Notes under the pieces: model-generated
Database searches by the model: none
Seen by the model: only the letters and a program-made list of their open reading frames with translations
Told to the model about the DNA's origin: nothing
NCBI GenBank assembly: GCA_041725895.1
Contig: JBGRQA010000001.1
Coordinates: 248,001-312,000, forward strand
Reading direction: 5' to 3'
From: JBGRQA01 sp041725895
GTDB taxonomy: Bacteria > Bacteroidota > Bacteroidia > Bacteroidales > Marinifilaceae
Length of the DNA: 64,000 nucleotides
Shown: piece after piece, positions 62,289 to 64,000 of the stretch
Position numbering within the stretch: the first letter of the stretch is position 1
How the letters are laid out: each line of letters opens with the position of its first letter
Made by a program: the position numbers and the translations under genes

Positions 62289-62324
62289 CAATTCCCCACC
62301 GGAATATTTCCGGATAGGGAATTG
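62289..62324. other. Two-tier intercistronic hairpin between GH88 and PL8
   Basis: CAATTCCC (62289-62296) pairs with GGGAATTG (62317-62324), enclosing CCGGAA (62299-62304) paired with TTCCGG (62308-62313) over TAT. On the minus (coding) strand only a weak GATTTT follows, so partial termination or mRNA protection is possible. Confidence 0.7.
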
Positions 62325-62337
62325 TTTGGAAGGTATT

Positions 62338-63552
62338 CTATCGTTTTTCCAAGTCTCTTTTTCTGCACAGGGCTTCCAAAAAGTAGTAATCGGCATAGTT
62401 CAACGGAACATCGATCTCAGCTCCGTGGGGAATACTCCCTACACTGTGCATTAAAAGAAAGTTGTTGTTCTCACCCAATTTTGCACGATAGGCAGGCGAT
62501 GCTAGATTTTCCACAATTTGATCGGCCAGTTGCTTGTATTTTTCACCCTCTTCACCGGTATAAGTACTCATTTCATAAAGTGCTGAAGCGATTACAGAAG
62601 CAGCAGAAGCATCACGTGGTGTATTTGGAATGTCCTTGCAATCAAAATCCCAGTAGGGAACCAGGTCCTTTGGCATACGAGGGTGTTTAAACAGGAAGCT
62701 GGCTATATTCTTGGCCTGTTCCAGGAATTTAACATTCTTAGTTTCGCGGTAGCAAAGGGTGTAGCCATAGATCGCCCAGCCCTGTCCGCGTGCCCAGGCA
62801 GAGTTATCAGCATAGCCTTGAGCGGTAACTTGATTTCGAACCTGTCCTGTAATGGTGTCGTAATCCACCACATGAAAGCAGGAGTAATCAGGACGGAAGT
62901 GGTTGTCCAGCGTAGTTTCGGCATGTTTAATTGCGATGTCACGGTATTTGTTGTTGCCACTCATCTTGGAGGCTTCGAACAGTAGTTCCAGGTTCATCAT
63001 GTTGTCGATGATCACAGGGCACTGCCATCCTTTTTTTGCTTGCCATCCGCGGTGTACGTTCCAGGATTGGATCGCTCCGATATTTGGACGGAATCTGGTA
63101 CACAATGATTCAGCAGCCTGGATGATAACCTTTTTGTAGGCAGGATTTTGGGTCAAACGATAGCCGTTCCCGTAGCTGCAGTAGATCATAAAGCCAACAT
63201 CGTGGTGCCAGGTAAGGTATTGAACGGTATCCAGGGTTTCGGTAACCTTTTCAGCCTCGGTTTTCCACTTTTTGTCACCTGTCAGGTCATACAGATACCA
63301 AAGTGAGCCGGGGAAAAATCCGCTGGTCCAAAGTTCAGGTGTATTGTAACGTGTGGTACCATCCTCACGGATAGTTCTGGGATTCAGGATCTCTCCTTTG
63401 CTGTGCATCAGTTCAATTTCGTTGCCGATTTGGGCAGCAGCAAATTTTGCATTCTCTTCCACAAATCCCTTGGAAGAATTAGGTGTATTGGAACAGGAGA
63501 AAACTCCTGCTAAAAGCCCCATTAGAATCGATAGTTGAAGAATTCGGTTCAT
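62338..63552 (-). CDS. Unsaturated glucuronyl hydrolase (GH88), second copy
   Basis: A 404-residue lipoprotein (lipobox LLAGVFSC, Cys20) of GH88, paralogous to the gene at 45599 with the same landmarks. WHHDVGFMIYCSYGNGYR carries Asp118, PVIIDNMMNLELLFEAS carries Asp183, and QGYADNSAWARGQGWAIYGYTL and DIPNTPRDASAASVIASAL follow. It lies 16 bases downstream of a PL8 lyase, so the two are translated from one message. Two GH88 copies in one locus may serve different linkages (beta-1,3 versus 1,4 products) or sulfation states, or different cell compartments. Confidence 0.95.
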   Translation of the reverse strand: MNRILQLSILMGLLAGVFSCSNTPNSSKGFVEENAKFAAAQIGNEIELMHSKGEILNPRTIREDGTTRYNTPELWTSGFFPGSLWYLYDLTGDKKWKTEAEKVTETLDTVQYLTWHHDVGFMIYCSYGNGYRLTQNPAYKKVIIQAAESLCTRFRPNIGAIQSWNVHRGWQAKKGWQCPVIIDNMMNLELLFEASKMSGNNKYRDIAIKHAETTLDNHFRPDYSCFHVVDYDTITGQVRNQVTAQGYADNSAWARGQGWAIYGYTLCYRETKNVKFLEQAKNIASFLFKHPRMPKDLVPYWDFDCKDIPNTPRDASAASVIASALYEMSTYTGEEGEKYKQLADQIVENLASPAYRAKLGENNNFLLMHSVGSIPHGAEIDVPLNYADYYFLEALCRKRDLEKR

Positions 63553-63568
63553 TTTGAATACTAATTAT

Positions 63569-64000
63569 TTAAAATTTAATTGATGTTTCGATGGAAGCCC
63601 CTGTTTGGGGATGTTGAGGGAAAACCACTTGTTTTGTTACAGTTTTACCCTTCCATGTTATTGTAATTTCTGTTTTCTCTTGCTGGTGCAAAGGATCGGC
63701 TACCCGAAGAAGCCAATCTTCGGCATCTCGCTTTAATTGAAGCACAACCGGAGAATTGCTTTCGATACTAAGGTTTTCATTGACGCGAAGCATTCCCTTT
63801 TTATGGAAGACAGCCATCACCTTATCTTCAGGTAATTGAATGGCTTGCATCTTAGAACTGTTTTTTAAGATGACTGCAGATGTCCCTTTGCAGATTTGGT
63901 CCATTTCTTCCAGTTTAACTCCAGGAACTACCAGGTAGGCATAATCGGCATTGTCAAAATCAGTACCGTGATTTATGGAGAGTTGGAAGATGTCTGCAAC
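63569..64000 (-). CDS. C-terminal end of a PL8 polysaccharide lyase (partial, runs off the window)
   Basis: The frame is open to the window edge. About 143 residues are visible, including 32 codons upstream of the first Met: VADIFQLSINHGTDFDN then ADYAYLVVPGVKLEEM. The INHG..ADY.Y.VVPG signature and the following KMQAIQLPEDKVMAVFHKKG, SPVVLQLKRDAEDWLLRVADPLHQQ and ITWKGKTV are the C-terminal beta-sandwich of PL8 chondroitin AC/hyaluronate lyases. It is therefore a second lyase, upstream of the GH88 by 16 bases. Its catalytic domain is outside the window, so AC versus hyaluronan specificity cannot be judged. Confidence 0.88.
   Translation of the reverse strand, partial: VADIFQLSINHGTDFDNADYAYLVVPGVKLEEMDQICKGTSAVILKNSSKMQAIQLPEDKVMAVFHKKGMLRVNENLSIESNSPVVLQLKRDAEDWLLRVADPLHQQEKTEITITWKGKTVTKQVVFPQHPQTGASIETSIKF

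Overview
The window is about 64 kb of a member of the Bacteroidota, most likely a marine Bacteroidales/Marinilabiliales-type bacterium. The evidence is two SusC/SusD pairs, a hybrid two-component sensor (HTCS), FecR/ECF sigma regulation of a SusC, promoters of the TAnnTTTG type, moderate-to-low GC, many Bacteroidota-type secreted proteins and a type IX secretion (T9SS)-like C-terminal sequence. No tRNA, rRNA, IS element, phage gene or CRISPR array was seen.

Layout. 0-10 kb is general chromosome: rlmN, a ferredoxin-NADP reductase-like protein, a DUF4097 beta-solenoid protein, a cluster of candidate small RNA genes (3.2-4.0 kb), a haem-binding-domain protein, an SDR, a Rof-like protein, an orphan T9SS-like micro-ORF, yfcE and a second metallophosphoesterase. 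9.9-13.4 kb is a small sugar module: an AraC regulator divergent from a FucP-type sugar/H+ symporter and a ROK sugar kinase. 13.5-16.1 kb holds a ClC chloride channel and an unknown gene whose reading frame continues through two stop codons as a heptad-repeat tail. 16.4-23.4 kb is a minus-strand SusC/SusD system controlled by an ECF sigma factor and a FecR anti-sigma factor, with no enzymes beside it.

25.6-63.9 kb is a large locus for sulfated glycosaminoglycan (chondroitin/dermatan sulfate, possibly hyaluronan) use. A LacI-type repressor faces a uronate operon: kduI, kduD, a DUF4861 lipoprotein, kdgK, eda and an ExuT-like transporter. Next come a full-length HTCS and an operon with a cadherin-like surface lipoprotein, a soluble paralogue of its C-terminal domain, SusC, SusD and a GH88 unsaturated glucuronyl hydrolase. 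Then comes a second regulator with an HTCS-type sensor but no kinase or receiver. After a short unrelated stretch (unknown gene, trmO, DUF4177-like), a minus-strand cluster encodes a PL8 lyase (cut by the window end), another GH88, a chondroitin ABC lyase-like PL8, two Tat-exported type I sulfatases, a DUF1961-like protein and a TonB-dependent receptor.

Inferred working model: the PL8 lyases cut the polymer, sulfatases remove sulfate, SusC/D imports oligosaccharides, and GH88 releases the unsaturated uronate. KduI, KduD, KdgK and Eda then convert the uronate to pyruvate and glyceraldehyde-3-phosphate. The HTCS senses oligosaccharides and the LacI protein senses a downstream metabolite. The most novel-looking items are the paired structured small RNAs at 3.57-4.02 kb, the kinase-less HTCS-like regulator, the cadherin/choice-of-anchor-J pair ahead of susC, and the heptad tail behind stop codons at 15.1 kb.
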